Origin: Candidatus Poseidonia sp.
GTDB taxonomy: Archaea > Thermoplasmatota > Poseidoniia > Poseidoniales > Poseidoniaceae
Direction: 5' to 3'
Length of the DNA stretch: 64,000 nt
Assembly: GCA_030829545.1 (NCBI GenBank)
Contig: JAURAI010000008.1
Location: 1-64,000 of the forward strand
The notes under the pieces: generated by a model
Told to the model about the DNA's origin: nothing
Database searches by the model: none
The model's input: the letters and a program-made list of their open reading frames with translations, nothing else
Position numbers and translations under genes: made by a program
Shown here: positions 15,100-23,118 of the stretch, in pieces
Layout of the letters: the number at the start of each line of letters is the position of its first letter
Numbering within the stretch: position 1 is the stretch's first letter

Positions 15100-15645
15100 T
15101 CAGAAACAATCGTCCACCAGTGGATATTGAATGCAGGTATTTGTCACGGTCACAATGATGTCAAAATCATCACTGATGAAGCCAACCGTCGTCTCTCCAA
15201 TACCCCGTGCCTTGACGTTCAAATCCCATTCTCCGAGTACGAATTCCGGGGTGGGCAAGAGTTGTTGTTCCAATGGAGTGGCCGTTTCACTGACATCCTG
15301 CTCCCATTGAACATTGCCTGCGCTGTCCGTCAATACCGCTCGAACATACCGAGTGGTGTTATCGGATGGAATGGTATCTGAAAAAGAGATACGTGCGCGG
15401 AAGTAAATCCGAATTTCAGCGGTCTGGTCATCAACAACGAAGGTTGAAATGTTCGTGAACTCGTTCAGCGGAAGAAGTTGTACAAATTCATGCGATACTT
15501 CGATCTTTTGATTTTTCAAACTTTCAAAGGGTTCCTCGCGGAGGGACTCAACCGATTCCCTCGCCGCAATGAGGCCCATGCAACCTGATGTGGAGGCCAT
15601 GAGGGCAACCAATACCAGCGCCGTTGCAAGACCCTTGAGGCGCAT
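15100..15645 (-). CDS. Predicted lipoprotein, unknown function
   Basis: 181 residues. The N-terminus is a signal peptide with a hydrophobic core (ATALVLVALMAS) and a lipobox-like STSGC, so the mature protein likely begins with a lipid-anchored cysteine outside the membrane. The mature part is beta-rich, with no recognised domain, and ends in VTNTCIQYPLVDDCF, whose two cysteines could form a disulfide. Its stop lies 2 nt from the stop of the convergent Cas4-like gene. A CTTTCTTAG box about 27 nt before the ATG may be the promoter. Confidence 0.7.
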   Translation of the reverse strand: MRLKGLATALVLVALMASTSGCMGLIAARESVESLREEPFESLKNQKIEVSHEFVQLLPLNEFTNISTFVVDDQTAEIRIYFRARISFSDTIPSDNTTRYVRAVLTDSAGNVQWEQDVSETATPLEQQLLPTPEFVLGEWDLNVKARGIGETTVGFISDDFDIIVTVTNTCIQYPLVDDCF

Positions 15646-15798
15646 TGAAGCAACCCACAGGGTGAATCCCTAAGAAAGCCTCGCTTTTGTGAAGGGCCGT
15701 TCAATTCAAGTTACGAGACCGGCTGCGATGGCTGTCTGAATGAAGCAAACCATGGCCGAGCCTTGGCGATGACGAGCCCTATGAACGCCGACAGACAC

Positions 15799-18633
15799 TC
15801 AACCAAAGCGTGCGCCACAGGTCTTACATTCAACGGCATCAGGCGCTAACTCCGCACCACATGCACCGCATTCATCAGAAGCATTGGCAGCCTCGGCAGC
15901 CTCAGCCTCATCCTTGGCTTTCTGCCGAGCACTTCGACGGCGGGTTGGCTTCTTTGCCTTCGCAGCCGCTCTTTGCTCATCGTCTGACTTGACCGATGCG
16001 GAGAGCGGCATGTCGTCGTCATCGTCAAAGCTGAAGTTCGCCGTTGTTTCAGCCACTTCATTGCCCGCAAGGGCTGAATCGGTGAGACTCATGCCAACAT
16101 TGACCTTTTCACCGGGAAGAACGCCTTCCTCACCCGTAATCTCGAACAGACGCTCACGGATGCCAGCATCAGATGCACTGAGTTCGCCCGTGTCTTCGCC
16201 CAGAGAGCGCAATTCTCCCTTGGAGGCTAAGATAGCGTCAATGTCGTGGTCGGGGTCGGTGCCCTTGGTCGATTTGAGCGTCGTTGTCACCTTGTCTTTG
16301 TAGGCTTCAACTTCTTCCTCGGTCATCTCACTCATGGCGATTTCGTCTGCATAGCGACGGTCATAGGCGGCTTCAACCTCAGCCTCTGCGGCGACGATGT
16401 TGGTATCCCACTCGTCCTCGAGGTGTTCTTCATCAAATCCGAAATCCTTGACGGCTTCAGCATAATTCTCAGTTCCCGTGACGATTTGGTCGTCATCATC
16501 TTCGGGAAGAGCAACTACTTCCTTGACAATTTGGCGACGTTCGCGTCGCTCGCGCTTCTCAAAGTAGGATGACACGTCTTGGAATGCCCCACAATAGGCA
16601 CAATTTTCCAAGAGATCAGGAATCGATTCGCCGCATTCTCCGCAGTCGTGGAATTGACTTCGTGCTTTCTTCAAATTGAACATGCAGTGTGGACAACGGT
16701 CTTCGGTACCTTCCAATTCCCCGTCACAAGATGGGCAGTATTCGTAAATGTCTCGTTCGAGTTCTTCTTCTCGTTCCCGTGTGAGAATCACCGCAACAAC
16801 GAGGGCACCAATCAAGACGAGAGCCCCCAGGCCAAACAGTGTCAACGTCCCCATTTGCGAGGCGGTGGCTGCGTCATCATCTGCTGAACCGGAAGCCAAT
16901 GTTGCGAAGGAACGTGTGAAGGTTGGGCTGATGGATGAATCCTCTGGGACCAAACGAATGGTGGTCATTGAGGCTTTGGCCTCAAAGGTACAGGAAAGGG
17001 AAACGCGTTCACCGCGCTGGTCTACATTCACTGAGAGGGATGAAAGAACTGTGTTATCTCCGTCCTGACAGGTGTAATTGGCCTGTCCTGTTTCAGTACT
17101 GGTCATGTTGACACTGAGCGTGTACACCGCAGCATCAGCGAGTGGCATGGTCGGAACGTTGTTTTGAGCGTCAAAGAGTTGTAGGGAGGAATACTCCCAG
17201 TCCAATTTGAGCTTTGATTCGACGAGTACGGTTCCACTGGCGTAGGAATTCTGCTTGTTGGCATCCCAACTGCCTTGACTGGCAACCCATTGTGCTTGGA
17301 AATCTGCTGTGTGAGCACCGAGGGCAGTCGGTAGAGAGACGTTCCAAGTGAAAGGCTCACCTGCATCCAGCAAAATGGGTGGAGACTGTCCTTCGACGCC
17401 CTCAAAGGTGTATTGTATCATACCTGAAACGCCGATATCGCCTGTATTTTCCATGGTGATGCGCCATTCAACATCCTCACCCGAAGCGACTGAAGGGGTG
17501 GTGGGAAGTGCATTCGCATCCACATAGACGTCAGGGATTGGAGAGATGGTGAGAAGCCCTGATGCAAGGTCATTGGCCGTTGACTCCTGCTCAATGCCAG
17601 CTTGGTTGAAGGGATTGATACGAGCGGTCACGACGTGACTGCCATCGGGAAGAGATGAGAGCGTTGAAGCGTTCAGTTGGGTCGTGAAACTCATTTCACT
17701 GTAGCCTGAACCTAAGAGACTGACCGTGAAGGGCTGAGCTGCAATCATGCCGCCAGAAGGCGTTTGAAGTTCCAAATGAATGGGGATGTCTGCGGGACCT
17801 GTGCCGTTGGTTCGAACAAGTGTCCCAGTGATTGTCCAGGGGCCTTCGAGAGCGCCTGTGGCAATGGTCACGACCAAATCATCTTTGAAACTAAGATCCA
17901 TCCTTGTGGAGACGATGACATCGACTTCGCTGACTTTGTTGGATTCCGAGGCTTCAACAATCACGTTGTAAATATCTGGCGTCACCGTCACAGTATGCGT
18001 GCCGCTGCTTGGAGCGACAATGGTCGTATTGACCCAATGGGTCGAGCCTGCGGTGAGGGCAGGTACTGCCAATTCAACATCCGGAGACCCGGGCACTTCG
18101 AGCAACAACGTGCTGCTGTCTGCATCAACCGAACCGGAATTGAGAATCGATGCTGAAAGGTTGAGAAGGTCACCGGCGTAGACGGGTTGCGGTTGTTCTA
18201 CCTCAAGGCTGTCCACACGCAAATTTGGCAAGCCAGCAACGGAAAAAGACTTGAAGAAATTCACAGGGAGGTCGCCACCAGCGCTGAATTCAAACCATAC
18301 TTTGTGTTCACCTTCGGTAAGTCCCGACCATGTGGTGGACACGGTCACAAAGTCTTCTCCAGGCACTGTAATAACATCGAGGAATAAGCGATTGTTAGGA
18401 GTTACCGATTCTTTGTAAAAGGCGACATCTACGTTGAAGGCATCGCTTTGTTGACTGTTGTAAAGCGTCACTTCAACATCGACTGAACCACCCATCAGCG
18501 GGTTGTCTGGGGTCAATGAAAGTTGAACTGCCGATGCTTGCACACCTCCACTATCGCCCGCTTGCGCAGGAAAGGGAAGAAGACTCATGACGAGCAGACT
18601 GACGATGATGCCGACCTTCGTGATGCGTTCCAT
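15799..18633 (-). CDS. CARDB-type surface protein with cytosolic zinc ribbons
   Basis: 944 residues. Residues 1-25 are a signal peptide (VGIIVSLLVMSLLPFPAQA). The ectodomain to about 590 contains several CARDB/NEW3-like beta-sandwich repeats (LRVDSLEVEQPQPVYAGD; ADSSTLLLEVPG). One transmembrane helix follows at about 595-620, then a charged RERE stop-transfer. The cytosolic part has two CxxC...CxxC ribbons close together (YCPSCDGELEG, then HDCGECGESI), a long acidic linker, and a third ribbon at the very C-terminus (CGACGAELAPDAVECKTCG). It looks like a receptor or adhesin with an inner protein- or nucleic-acid-binding tail. Ligand and function are unknown. Confidence 0.8.
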   Translation of the reverse strand: MERITKVGIIVSLLVMSLLPFPAQAGDSGGVQASAVQLSLTPDNPLMGGSVDVEVTLYNSQQSDAFNVDVAFYKESVTPNNRLFLDVITVPGEDFVTVSTTWSGLTEGEHKVWFEFSAGGDLPVNFFKSFSVAGLPNLRVDSLEVEQPQPVYAGDLLNLSASILNSGSVDADSSTLLLEVPGSPDVELAVPALTAGSTHWVNTTIVAPSSGTHTVTVTPDIYNVIVEASESNKVSEVDVIVSTRMDLSFKDDLVVTIATGALEGPWTITGTLVRTNGTGPADIPIHLELQTPSGGMIAAQPFTVSLLGSGYSEMSFTTQLNASTLSSLPDGSHVVTARINPFNQAGIEQESTANDLASGLLTISPIPDVYVDANALPTTPSVASGEDVEWRITMENTGDIGVSGMIQYTFEGVEGQSPPILLDAGEPFTWNVSLPTALGAHTADFQAQWVASQGSWDANKQNSYASGTVLVESKLKLDWEYSSLQLFDAQNNVPTMPLADAAVYTLSVNMTSTETGQANYTCQDGDNTVLSSLSVNVDQRGERVSLSCTFEAKASMTTIRLVPEDSSISPTFTRSFATLASGSADDDAATASQMGTLTLFGLGALVLIGALVVAVILTREREEELERDIYEYCPSCDGELEGTEDRCPHCMFNLKKARSQFHDCGECGESIPDLLENCAYCGAFQDVSSYFEKRERRERRQIVKEVVALPEDDDDQIVTGTENYAEAVKDFGFDEEHLEDEWDTNIVAAEAEVEAAYDRRYADEIAMSEMTEEEVEAYKDKVTTTLKSTKGTDPDHDIDAILASKGELRSLGEDTGELSASDAGIRERLFEITGEEGVLPGEKVNVGMSLTDSALAGNEVAETTANFSFDDDDDMPLSASVKSDDEQRAAAKAKKPTRRRSARQKAKDEAEAAEAANASDECGACGAELAPDAVECKTCGARFG

Positions 18634-18801
18634 GCACCCCTTAGAGCATGCAAAGCACTTGAACCCATCTCTTCAAATCGCCCTTGAAGAACGGCTCACA
18701 GAGGCTTGACGCCCCGCCACGGTTGTCGTCAACTTTGAATGCCCGTGCTAAGCCCGAGTTGAAGGGGAGCATTGAAGGACAACCGCAGGTGTGGAAATCC
18801 C

Positions 18802-20622
18802 ATGGGCAGAGGTACTACGAGCGTTTGGCTTGTCCTTTTGCTTCTGTGTTCACTCGGCCCAATGCCTTCCTCTCCAAATCAAACAACCACCTACCTCGAG
18901 CAAACCACCACCGTTTCATCGGCGTCAAGTTTGACTGTGACCTTCTCCAACGGCCCTTCTCAAGACGATGATGTCAAGGGAACCTTTGCGCTGACATTCA
19001 GCATCGGTGGCACGGGCACACTGGATTCTCTTTTGGTTGAAATCTCAAACGATGACACGACATGGACAACGGTGATCAACCTCACGGAAACACCGTGGAT
19101 GTATCCTTTTGATACGACCGATTATGACAACGATTCCTACGTCCTGAAAGCAACGGGTTGGGACAGCGATGCCGAAGACCATGTCATTGCTACCAGTGGG
19201 TCGTTCAATATCACCAATCAAGTGCCCGTCATCACCACCTTCACCGTACTGAACCCTGACGCCGGAACGGGCGCTTCACTCAACGAGCGTGCCTGGTTTA
19301 ACATCGGAACCCAGGAAGCCATCTCCTTCCGATGGGGTGCGAGCGACGACGACCTCAAGGAAGCAAGCCTCACCAATGTCCCCGGCCCCGGGACACCGAG
19401 CAGTGATTCAAGTTCACCACTCGCTTACGGTTGGGACTGGAACAGTGGCAACATGGGCGAAGGCATCTGGTCTCCTCGGTTGACGGTCCTCGACGATTCT
19501 GGACTCTCCGATACGGCGACGATTTTCATTGGTATTGACAGAACAGGACCCACCATTGGCAGCCTTACGGTCGGTGATGGTTCTCTTTGGCAACAATCAG
19601 GCCTCGTGGATATCACTGGACTCATGAGCAATTCAGACGACGGTCAGGGCTCAGGTGTAGCCAGGGTGGAATACACCACCAACGACGGTGCAACTTGGAC
19701 ATCAACCACGGACGAAACCATCTCGTTGAATTTTGCAGAAGGCGTCCATGCATTGACCCTTCGAGCCATCGATCAAGTCGGCAACACCGGAGCGAACCAG
19801 AGCCTCACCGTCCGAATTGACGAAACGGCACCCATCCCCCTTTCATGGTCCGTGGATGAATTGACCACCAGTAGAATTGGAGCGGCCAATGTCTCCTTCA
19901 TTGCAGAAGACGCTCAATCTGGAATTGACAACCTCTCTTCTTCCATACAGTATGGATTTGATTCCAATGGCGTGGGTGAAACTCCCGACCTGTCAGGTCG
20001 TTGGCTCAACATGGGTGTTAACGGACTGAGTGGACAAATCGGTCTGTCGAGTTGGGCAACAAAATCGCGTCAACATTTGATGCTGCGGGCGATTCTGGTT
20101 GACGAAGCAGGAAATTCCTACACCACCTCTTCAAGTTCCTTCCAAATCCTACCCGGTTTAGACCTCTACTGGAACACAAGTGAAACCAACCTCAACAAGT
20201 TGGTTGTACGGCCGGGCGAAACCAACGGAAACGTCACCATCACCAGCGTTCTTGAATCAAATCAAGACTACGGAGGCAGCGTCATCGTACGTTTGGAATC
20301 TGCGCCTGCCGACCGTTCATCAAACGTTGATTGGACCATCATGGAAACCAGAAACCTACCGAGTGGAACCCTCTCAGACAGCAACGAAACCATCGTTTGG
20401 GACTACACCGTACCTCGGTCGGGTCAATTCGACCTCCGCCTTGTAATCGACTTTGCCAACGTCATCGATGAGTACGATGAAGGAAATAACGACAACTACC
20501 TCGTCATTACGGGAGCATCGCTTGACAACCCCGGTTTGGTGCCTTCTTTTGCCCCATCAATTCTCCTCATTGTCCTGGTTGGCTTTGCCCTCTCCCTCCT
20601 CCAGCGAAAGACAAGGGATTGA
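18802..20622 (+). CDS. Secreted Ig-like repeat protein with C-terminal anchor
   Basis: About 606 residues from ATG 18802; the ORF track opens at TTG 18772. The N-terminal signal peptide (SVWLVLLLLCSLGPMPS) is followed by a Thr/Ser-rich start of the mature chain. Repeated beta-sandwich modules have motifs such as VEISNDDTTWTTVINLTETP and VEYTTNDGATWTSTTDETIS, each ending in an Asp/Asn-rich turn, and a CARDB-like domain sits near 460-575. One helix at 583-602 followed by RKTRD anchors it. Many N-x-S/T sites suggest N-glycosylation. It is divergent from the 944-aa surface protein, and the two may be functionally linked. Specific role unknown. Confidence 0.78.
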   Translation: MGRGTTSVWLVLLLLCSLGPMPSSPNQTTTYLEQTTTVSSASSLTVTFSNGPSQDDDVKGTFALTFSIGGTGTLDSLLVEISNDDTTWTTVINLTETPWMYPFDTTDYDNDSYVLKATGWDSDAEDHVIATSGSFNITNQVPVITTFTVLNPDAGTGASLNERAWFNIGTQEAISFRWGASDDDLKEASLTNVPGPGTPSSDSSSPLAYGWDWNSGNMGEGIWSPRLTVLDDSGLSDTATIFIGIDRTGPTIGSLTVGDGSLWQQSGLVDITGLMSNSDDGQGSGVARVEYTTNDGATWTSTTDETISLNFAEGVHALTLRAIDQVGNTGANQSLTVRIDETAPIPLSWSVDELTTSRIGAANVSFIAEDAQSGIDNLSSSIQYGFDSNGVGETPDLSGRWLNMGVNGLSGQIGLSSWATKSRQHLMLRAILVDEAGNSYTTSSSSFQILPGLDLYWNTSETNLNKLVVRPGETNGNVTITSVLESNQDYGGSVIVRLESAPADRSSNVDWTIMETRNLPSGTLSDSNETIVWDYTVPRSGQFDLRLVIDFANVIDEYDEGNNDNYLVITGASLDNPGLVPSFAPSILLIVLVGFALSLLQRKTRD

Positions 20623-20647
20623 AAAGAGGTGGGCCGCACCCCCACCC

Positions 20648-21394
20648 ATGCGCCAGCAACTTCCTCGCGTACCAAAGGACCGCATCGGGGTCATTATTGG
20701 AGCGAAAGGGGAAACCAGTAGAGCGATTCACAAAGCCGCTGGATGCAAGGAATTCATCATTGATTCAGAAACCGGCGATGTCGACGTGGTTTGGGGAGAT
20801 GCAGGAAGCTATGATCCCGTCAAAGCAATGAAACTCCCCGATGTCGTGAAGGCCATCGGTCGTGGCATGGCCCCAAAGGCAGCCATCAGTCTGCTTGATG
20901 ACGACCACTTCTTCGAACTGGTGGACCTTCGTGATTATGTCGGGAAGCGTTCCAACCAACAACGCCGTATTCGGGCACGAATCATCGGGCGTCAAGGGAA
21001 AATCCGCAAATTGATTGAGCAACTCACGCAAACTCAAATCAGTATTTACAATTCAACCGTCGTCCTTGTTGGCGAAGAAAGCGGCCTATTTGCTGCTCGT
21101 CAAGCGATTGAAATGCTTGCAGGTGGCTCGGAACACGGAACTGTTCTCGGCTATTTGGAACGTGATCGAAAGCGTGCGCGTCTGGATTCAAAATCACTCG
21201 ATGCCCATCAAGAACGGGCAACAGAAGCTAAGCCTTCAGCAGCCTTTGATGCCTTGGTGCCCGGACTTGCCGAAATTTCCCAACGCCGCAACCGCAGAAT
21301 GAAAGCCTCCCAAGTTGACCCTGAAGACGAGGAAGCCGTTTCAGAGATGATGGTATTGTCTGACGATGAACAAATTCATTGGGAAGAGGAATGA
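20648..21394 (+). CDS. KH-domain RNA-binding protein (Dim2/Pno1-like)
   Basis: 248 residues with two KH domains. The first reads DRIGVIIGAKGETSRAI (GxxG = GAKG). The second reads RARIIGRQGKIRKLIEQLT (GxxG = GRQG), followed by IYNSTVVLVGEESG. This is the archaeal relative of eukaryotic Pno1/Dim2, which binds the 3' end of small-subunit rRNA during maturation. An acidic C-terminal tail ends EEE. The ORF track starts 65 residues too early, inside the preceding surface-protein gene; ATG 20648 restores the family N-terminus. It is convergent with rio1 with a single base between stops, in the same neighbourhood as aIF1A. Confidence 0.9.
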   Translation: MRQQLPRVPKDRIGVIIGAKGETSRAIHKAAGCKEFIIDSETGDVDVVWGDAGSYDPVKAMKLPDVVKAIGRGMAPKAAISLLDDDHFFELVDLRDYVGKRSNQQRRIRARIIGRQGKIRKLIEQLTQTQISIYNSTVVLVGEESGLFAARQAIEMLAGGSEHGTVLGYLERDRKRARLDSKSLDAHQERATEAKPSAAFDALVPGLAEISQRRNRRMKASQVDPEDEEAVSEMMVLSDDEQIHWEEE

Positions 21395-21395
21395 A

Positions 21396-22385
21396 TCATT
21401 CGATTTCCCATTCGACCTGCTCAACATCCGAGAGGTCCATGTTCAATACATCGTAAAGGGCTTCTTCCAACGTGACTTCAAGTCCGTTTTTTTGACCCCA
21501 TTCTACCAAACGAGTAACGTCGCGAACAAGGAATTCCTGAGCCTTCGGGTGACTGTCCACCACCGCTTGACCTACATCGATGACCAAGGCCCTACCGTCG
21601 TGCCAGAGAATGTTGTAAGGTGAAAAATCACCGTGAACCAGATTGGCTTTTTGCCATGCTATGGCGAGGAATTCCAGCAGGTCGTCATAAACGATTTGCG
21701 GGGCGTCAATTTGAACATCACGCAATTTGGGTGATGGCGAGGTTGCTGTACCGACATAATCCATGATGAGGACATTTTTGTGGACACCTCGCGGCATTGG
21801 AACGTTCAATCCCCAACGCGCCAAACGGTTGAGGTTGCGGTATTCTTTGCGGACCCAAACCTCTACCAAGTCACGATGTTTTCTACGCAGGCCGGTGAAT
21901 CTCGGATCCCCCTCAATGTATTGAATCAAATTTTTGAACACCGCATTCGATGTGTGAAAAATTTTCACGGCGACTGCTTCACCCGAGAGGCTGGTTCCAT
22001 GGAAAACGTGTGCTTCTTTCCCTCGTGCAACGGGGAAATCAAGCGTGTCAATGACCCCTGTTTTCATCAATTTATACAAAGCCATCAGGGTGAGACGGTC
22101 AAAGACTTGGTCGAAGACCCGACGGTCAACCCAGTCATATGTTCCCGTGCCCATGGCCCCTTGAATCTTGGATTCAATATTGCGAAACATGGTATTGTAT
22201 CGCTTTTCACGCATCCATTCGTACTTACCACCCTGGTGAGCAAGACCGTCGAGAAATTTCGTCTGCTCGTCATGAGCGAAATCAGAGTCCAATTGTTCCT
22301 CTGCTGAGCGTTTCTTGTTGCCTTTTGAGGGATGACGCTTGTGTGGGCGACCCTGGAGTTCATCCCAGTCTTCGTCCCTAGCCAT
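21396..22385 (-). CDS. rio1: RIO1-type atypical protein kinase/ATPase
   Basis: 329 residues. After a basic, flexible N-terminal 90 residues come the RIO1 kinase motifs. These are the ARGKEAHVF nucleotide loop, the lysine in VAVKIF, the flexible-loop sequence FRxxxxYIEGDPRF, the catalytic LVHGDFSPYNIL (Asp and Asn) and the metal-binding LVIDVGQAVV. RIO1 acts late in small-subunit maturation, hydrolysing ATP to release factors from pre-40S/30S particles. The ATG has GAGGT before it and lies 10 nt after the aIF1A stop, so the two are co-transcribed, with the KH gene facing them. Confidence 0.95.
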   Translation of the reverse strand: MARDEDWDELQGRPHKRHPSKGNKKRSAEEQLDSDFAHDEQTKFLDGLAHQGGKYEWMREKRYNTMFRNIESKIQGAMGTGTYDWVDRRVFDQVFDRLTLMALYKLMKTGVIDTLDFPVARGKEAHVFHGTSLSGEAVAVKIFHTSNAVFKNLIQYIEGDPRFTGLRRKHRDLVEVWVRKEYRNLNRLARWGLNVPMPRGVHKNVLIMDYVGTATSPSPKLRDVQIDAPQIVYDDLLEFLAIAWQKANLVHGDFSPYNILWHDGRALVIDVGQAVVDSHPKAQEFLVRDVTRLVEWGQKNGLEVTLEEALYDVLNMDLSDVEQVEWEIE

Positions 22386-22394
22386 GCTGGAACC

Positions 22395-23036
22395 TCATGC
22401 AAACAAAGCGTCAACGTCGTCGTCATCGTCGTCATCGTCGTCAAGGTCTTCTTCAACGACGGGGTCGACGGCTGCAGGTTCTTGTTCAACCTCGGCGACT
22501 TCTTCATCAGCATCGTCTGCAAAAAGGTCGTCACTGTCATCATCAGCATCGTCTGCAAAGAGGTCTTCTTCTTCTGCTGGTTCGTCAACCTCGGGTGCTT
22601 CTTGAGACACATCGCCTGAACTGAACAAGTCATCATGCTCTCCGTCATCGTCAAAGGAGACGCCCATACCAAACATATCGACATCATCGGGTAGAACGCC
22701 TTTACGTGAGAGGTACATGGCTTGGGTCTTGGTGTAGCGGTGCTTCACATCAGCCTTTGAATCTTGGAAATCCCAAGGCCAAACGATGATCAAATCACCT
22801 TCACGAACCCATTGCCGACGGCGCATTTTTCCTGGAATACGAGCCATTCGGGTTTCGCCATCAGCGCACAGAACAGTAACACGACGACCGCCCAAAATTT
22901 GCTGGGCCAAAGCGAACATTTCGTTGACTTTTTTGTTGGGCATTTTGACACGGATTTTTCCGTCGCTGACACCTTCGGGATTCTCAAGACGAGCGAGTTC
23001 CTCGACGTCTACTTTCTCCTCATGTCTGCGACCCAA
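22395..23036 (-). CDS. eif1A: Translation initiation factor aIF1A with long acidic tail
   Basis: 213 residues. The first 105 are a complete aIF1A: IRVKMPNKKVNEMFALAQQI, RVTVLCADGETRMARIPGKM and WVREGDLIIVWPWDFQ form the OB fold that sits in the ribosomal A site during initiation. Usual archaeal length is about 100-115. The remaining roughly 105 residues are almost all Asp/Glu with repeated LF[A/S] elements (DDLFSS, EDLFADDAD, DDLFADDAD, DALFA). Eukaryotic eIF1A also has an acidic tail, ending DIDDI, which contacts eIF5B. Start is TTG 23036, supported by AGGTGAG five bases upstream. Co-directional with rio1. Confidence 0.92.
   Translation of the reverse strand: MGRRHEEKVDVEELARLENPEGVSDGKIRVKMPNKKVNEMFALAQQILGGRRVTVLCADGETRMARIPGKMRRRQWVREGDLIIVWPWDFQDSKADVKHRYTKTQAMYLSRKGVLPDDVDMFGMGVSFDDDGEHDDLFSSGDVSQEAPEVDEPAEEEDLFADDADDDSDDLFADDADEEVAEVEQEPAAVDPVVEEDLDDDDDDDDDVDALFA
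22504..22565. repeat. Imperfect 26-bp direct repeat in aIF1A tail
   Basis: TCATCAGCATCGTCTGCAAA followed by A/G-AGGTC occurs at 22504-22529 and again at 22540-22565, differing at one base. It encodes the repeated DLFADDAD element. A GTC/GTCATC simple-sequence run encoding poly-Asp lies nearby at about 22409-22445. Both point to growth of the tail by slippage or duplication. Confidence 0.7.
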
Positions 23037-23118
23037 TCAGTCTCACCTGTTCTTCCTAACGGACAACCCTTCTTGAAGGCATCACATCAACAGGCATCGA
23101 ATCAAGCCGCTATCGGCT

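Noticed and set aside
22400-22620. Poly-Asp/Glu repeat as a CRISPR or satellite array
   Set aside because: It is an in-frame coding microsatellite within the aIF1A tail, with no spacers.
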